Assembly (NCBI GenBank): GCA_030151505.1
Contig: JASLDQ010000309.1
Coordinates: 1-5,185, forward strand
DNA from: Chromobacteriaceae bacterium
Lineage (GTDB): Bacteria; Pseudomonadota; Gammaproteobacteria; Burkholderiales; Aquaspirillaceae
DNA length: 5,185 nt
Reading direction: 5' to 3'
In this document: in pieces, positions 1 to 5,185 of the stretch
Position numbering within the stretch: position 1 is the stretch's first letter
Layout: each line of letters begins with the position of its first letter
Program-made: the position numbers and the translations under genes
Notes under the pieces: model-generated
What the model was told of the DNA's origin: nothing
Seen by the model: the letters and a program-made list of their open reading frames with translations, nothing else
Databases searched by the model: none

Positions 1-1008
1 AGACCGCGGGAACCGCCCTGCACTCCTCCGGGACCACCAGCAGCATCCGTCCATCCGGCCGCGCCAGCAGCTGACTATTGAAAAGATAGCTTCTGATGGC
101 GTCCGCCACCGACACATCTGCTGCAGGAACACTGATAGCAAAAAACCTGCCACCTACTTGTTCGAGTTTGGCAGTGATTTCATCCAGCACTCGAGCCTGA
201 TCCAAAAAACTATGCTGGTGATGGAACAGAACATTGAGATTTCCTACTGAAATCACGTCGTTATGGAAAACGCCGGCATCGATGATTGCCGGGTCTTGTT
301 GCGCATAGACCACCCTGTCGGACCGCAGGCCATGGCGGCGGGCGACGGCCTGGCTGGCCTCCAGGGTCTGGCGGGCCGGAAAGCGGGCGGGACCGGGATA
401 GCGCGTATCGAACGCGGATGCACCAAAGACGAAAAGCTCGACCCCCGGCGCATCGTAGGCGGCGGCAAAACGGGTATGGTTGGCCGCGCCCTCGTCGCCG
501 AAATGCATCTGCGCTGGTAGCGCCTCGTGCACGACGAAGCGGCTCTCGTCCGGAAACATCGCCGTCAGCAGGCGCCGGGTAGTCGGATGTTCGATCGAGC
601 GGTGAAATTTGTTGTTGAGGTTGGCGGGACTGAAGTGCACCCGGCCGTCGGCTGTATCGGCCGATGGGCTGACGGTAGCGGCGTTGGCCGTCCACATCGG
701 CGATGCGCTGCAACAGGCCGCCAGAATGGCCGGTGCTTCGCGGGCCGCGCCGGCCAGCACCTCGGCGTCACTGCCGCCAAAGCCTAGCCGGCGCAATTCG
801 GCGATGGCCGGCCGCTCGTGTGGGGCGAACACGCCCTGGCGAAACCCCAGATCGGCCAGCGCCTTCATCTTGGCCAGCCCTTGCAGGGCGGCCAGCTTCG
901 GGTTGGATACCGCGCGGGCGTGGCCGGTGGACGCAACGTTGCCGAAGGACAGCCCGGCATAGTTGTGGGTCGGACCGACCAGCCCGTCGAAATTGATTTC
1001 GCAAGCCA

Positions 1009-1009
<1 letters not shown>
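1..1009 (-). CDS. astB: N-succinylarginine dihydrolase (AstB/AruB), 3' end cut off by the window edge
   Basis: The enzyme hydrolyses N2-succinyl-L-arginine to N2-succinylornithine, CO2 and two NH3, the second AST step, in the cytosol. I translated the frame by hand: it starts ATG at 1009 and stays open for 336 codons to the left edge. The family is usually about 445 residues, so roughly a quarter is missing. Diagnostic stretches are [18 protein letters not shown] (residues 7-24), [16 protein letters not shown] (103-118), [17 protein letters not shown] (125-141), [13 protein letters not shown] (168-180) and [18 protein letters not shown] (248-265). Glu173 and His249 match the catalytic Glu and His of the family; the catalytic Cys lies beyond the edge. 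The start overlaps the astD stop by one base (TGATG). Only a weak GGGGGTGA precedes it, so translation is probably coupled to astD. Residues 237-316 are encoded by unusually AT-rich DNA, yet the protein stays family-like. Confidence 0.95.
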
Positions 1010-3514
<2,505 letters not shown>

Positions 3515-3518
<4 letters not shown>

Positions 3519-4549
3519 GCGGCGTCCCTCCTGCCGGCCAGAAACGGAATCACGCGGATGCCGTCACCCGGTCCGACCTGCAAGGCCTCGGCCACGTCAG
3601 GCGTCAGCCAGACCTTGTGCTCCCTCACCCAGGCCGGGGCCAGGGTGGTGATGAAATCCGTCGACTGCTGGTTGGACAGCAGGTAGAGAGATGAGGCCAC
3701 GGGCAGGACCGGCTCGATGTCGACCCTGGCGACGCGGCTGTCGGCAATGGTGCGGATTTCGCCGGCCTTGGCCGTCAGCACCGGCCCGCCGTCGAAAATG
3801 TCCAGGTAGTTGTCCGCCTCGAAACCTTCGGCGATCAGGATCGAGAACGGGACTTCCGCCTCGGGGTGGATCTGGCCGATCACCTGCTGCGCCGCATCGG
3901 ACAGCAGCGGCACGTAGATCGGGTAGGTCGGCATCAGCTCGGCGACAAAGGTTTTTGACTTGACGCTGATCAGATGGACCGCCTCGGCGTAGTCCATGTG
4001 AAAGAAGCGCCGGCCGATCTCGTCCCAGAACGGCGACTGGTCGTTCTCGTCGCTCCAACCCAGCATCTCGGAGATAAAGCAGTTGGAAAAGCGCGAGCGG
4101 TGGCTGGCGACATACATCAGCCGGGCGCGCGACAGCAATTCGGCCGCCGCGCCGTTGCGCGCGGCCGGGGTAACGTGGAAGCCGCCCAGCTGGGTTTCAC
4201 CGGTGAGATCGTGGCACATGGTCAGCGCATGCACCCGGTTGTTGACCTTCAGGCTGGGGCTGGCATGGACCAGGGTCTCGTTGCGGTAGTTGTAGAACGG
4301 CTCGTCGATGCCGGCGCTGGCGACCAGGGCCGCCGTGCCCTGCACCTCGCCGTCCTCTTCCAGAATGAAGAGATAGACCTCTTCGCCATGATGGTCGACC
4401 TCCGCCGCAAACGACTCGATCGAGCGGCGGATGCGGTCGAACAGCCGTTCGCGGTCGTTCGGCAGACTGGTGACCCCAACGCCGCTTTCCAGCGCAAAGC
4501 GCTCGAGCGCCGGCAAATCCGCCATCCGGGCAGGCCTGACCAGCATCAT
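3515..4549 (-). CDS. aruF: Arginine/ornithine N-succinyltransferase subunit AruF (AstA family)
   Basis: AruF is the partner subunit of AruG in the heteromeric arginine/ornithine succinyltransferase. The 344-residue protein is paralogous to AruG along its whole length: ESGVGVTSLP (residues 21-30), EPFYNYRNETLVHAS (83-97), LLSRARLMYVA (138-148), FISEMLGWSD (158-167), QSPFWDEIGRRFFHMDYAEA (171-190), FVAELMPTYPIY (201-212), VIGQIHPE (223-230) and LDIFDGGPVL (249-258). His228 matches the AstA active-site His. The CoA-side segment differs: AruG has SELCSLFLDP where AruF has TQLGGFHVTP, so the AstA Leu125 equivalent is not kept. I chose ATG at 4549, first of two tandem ATGs, 7 bases after AGGAG. The frame is open upstream to 4759, but that extension is an out-of-frame reading of the aruC end, spans the hairpin and lacks family similarity. 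The 3' end overlaps aruG by ATGA. Confidence 0.95.
3527..3532 (-). promoter_or_regulatory. Ribosome binding site of aruG, inside the end of aruF
   Basis: A perfect AGGAGG on the minus strand lies 8 bases before the aruG ATG at 3518. In the aruF frame it is two consecutive AGG arginine codons in the C-terminal tail GRRDAA, so the same bases encode protein and recruit ribosomes. Confidence 0.85.
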
Positions 4550-4556
4550 GATGCAT

Positions 4557-4561
4557 CTCCT
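4557..4561 (-). promoter_or_regulatory. Ribosome binding site of aruF
   Basis: AGGAG on the minus strand lies 7 bases before the ATG at 4549 and supports that start over the upstream open frame. Another ATG (4556-4554) directly abuts this motif in a different frame; it is too close to be used. The site is only 8 bases downstream of the terminator T-run. Confidence 0.8.
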
Positions 4562-4569
4562 GAAGTCGG

Positions 4570-4595
4570 AAAAACGGCGCCGGGTTCGGCGCCGT
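4570..4595 (-). terminator. Rho-independent terminator or attenuator between aruC and aruF
   Basis: On the minus strand, ACGGCGCCG (4595-4587), a four-base AACC loop (4586-4583) and CGGCGCCGT (4582-4574) form a perfect 9-bp stem with eight G-C pairs. A run of five T (4574-4570, the first of them closing the stem) follows. This is the classic intrinsic-terminator shape and works only in the minus direction, because the plus strand has no T-run after the stem. It begins 9 bases after the aruC stop. The T-run ends 8 bases before the aruF Shine-Dalgarno. It may cause partial termination or regulated read-through, or stabilise the aruC mRNA 3' end. Activity is inferred from the sequence only. Confidence 0.8.
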
Positions 4596-4604
4596 CGGCG
4601 GGAT

Positions 4605-5185
4605 TTACTGTTGGGCGACCTGTGCCACCGCAGCCTTGAGCAGGGCCATGCCCGCATCGATGTCGGCATCGGGAATGACCAGCGATGGCGCGAAGCGCAC
4701 GACGTTGCCGCCGGCCACCAGCACCAGCAGGCCCTGGGCCTCGGCGGCCTTGACCACATCCTTGGCGCGCCCGGCGTAGGCGTCCTTCAGCACCGCCCCC
4801 AAGAGCAGGCCCATGCCGCGGATTTCGCTGAACAGGCCGAACTCGGCATTGATCACCTCTAGCCCGGCCTTGAAGCGCGCGGACTTGGCCCGCACGCCGG
4901 CCAGCACTTCCGGCGTATTGACCACGTCGAGCACACGCTCGGCCACTGCGGTCGCCAGCGGGTTGCCGCCGTAAGTGGAGCCGTGGGTGCCAACCACGAA
5001 GCTGGCCGCGATCCGGGCGGTAGTCAGCATCGCGCCGATGGGGAAGCCACCGCCAAGCGATTTGGCGCTGGACAGCAGGTCGGGCGTGACGCCGTATTCC
5101 ATATAGGCGTACAGCGAACCGCTGCGGCCGACGCCGGTCTGCACTTCGTCGAAAATCAGCACGGCGTTGTACTTGTCGGCCAGTG
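4605..5185 (-). CDS. aruC: Succinylornithine/acetylornithine aminotransferase (AruC/AstC/ArgD family), C-terminal half; 5' end beyond the window
   Basis: This PLP-dependent class-III aminotransferase converts N2-succinylornithine and 2-oxoglutarate to N-succinylglutamate 5-semialdehyde and glutamate, the third AST step. The family often also handles acetylornithine in arginine synthesis. The frame enters from the right edge (…LADKYNAV) and runs 192 codons to a TAA at 4607-4605. It shows [14 protein letters not shown], whose Asp (codon 5150-5148) contacts the PLP pyridine nitrogen, and [15 protein letters not shown], whose Lys (codon 5063-5061) forms the Schiff base. These residues are 29 apart, as in Arg[12 protein letters not shown] and the C-terminal [16 protein letters not shown] follow. 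A full protein of about 400 residues implies that about 210 are missing. The AST role, rather than purely biosynthetic ArgD, is inferred from the adjacent aruF. The family usually begins Met well upstream, so the internal GTG at 5162 is not a start. A terminator-like hairpin follows the stop. Confidence 0.95.
   Translation of the reverse strand, partial: LADKYNAVLIFDEVQTGVGRSGSLYAYMEYGVTPDLLSSAKSLGGGFPIGAMLTTARIAASFVVGTHGSTYGGNPLATAVAERVLDVVNTPEVLAGVRAKSARFKAGLEVINAEFGLFSEIRGMGLLLGAVLKDAYAGRAKDVVKAAEAQGLLVLVAGGNVVRFAPSLVIPDADIDAGMALLKAAVAQVAQQ

Noticed and set aside
261..780. Minus-strand frames of 150 and 71 codons within the left 1 kb
   Set aside because: They are alternative frames of astB, whose own frame is open from 1009 to the left edge with family motifs throughout.
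4570..4595. The hairpin as a bidirectional terminator or a protein-binding operator
   Set aside because: The T-run exists only on the minus strand, so bidirectional use is unlikely. The palindrome is fully explained as a terminator stem, and nothing specific supports an operator.
3974..4639. A 221-codon open frame on the plus strand, opposite aruF
   Set aside because: It is antisense to aruF, crosses the intergenic hairpin and has no recognisable domain.
4550..4759. A 70-residue N-terminal extension of AruF
   Set aside because: It is an out-of-frame reading of the aruC 3' end plus the terminator hairpin. The AstA-like N-terminus and ribosome site place the start at 4549.

Overview
This window is one minus-strand gene cluster for arginine catabolism by the arginine succinyltransferase (AST) pathway. 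Read in the direction of transcription, from right to left, it contains aruC/astC (3' part only), aruF, aruG, astD and astB (5' three quarters only). Coding density is near total. The only non-coding stretch of any size is 55 bases between aruC and aruF. I see no tRNA, rRNA, insertion sequence, CRISPR array or unrelated cargo.

The DNA is GC-rich with strong G/C preference at third codon positions. The succinyltransferase is split into two tandem paralogous subunits, AruF and AruG, rather than the single AstA of Escherichia coli. The order C-F-G-D-B matches the aru operon of Pseudomonas aeruginosa (aruCFGDBE). This points to a GC-rich gamma- or betaproteobacterium. The genus cannot be fixed from the window; a betaproteobacterium is a guess.

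The genes cover the pathway as follows. AruF and AruG succinylate L-arginine with succinyl-CoA. AstB hydrolyses N2-succinylarginine to N2-succinylornithine, CO2 and two NH3. AruC transaminates succinylornithine with 2-oxoglutarate to succinylglutamate semialdehyde plus glutamate. AstD oxidises the semialdehyde to succinylglutamate. The last enzyme, AstE (succinylglutamate desuccinylase), is not in the window and would be expected beyond the left edge, after astB.

Three gene junctions overlap and look translationally coupled: aruF-aruG (ATGA), aruG-astD (ATGA) and astD-astB (TGATG). In contrast, a strong intrinsic-terminator-like hairpin lies between aruC and aruF, with no room for a promoter between it and the aruF start. 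That hairpin is the most interesting regulatory feature. The other notable signal is a low-GC patch (about 48% over positions 61-300, against about 75% just beside it) inside an otherwise intact astB. I found no previously undescribed system; this is a well-known catabolic operon with a few local peculiarities.
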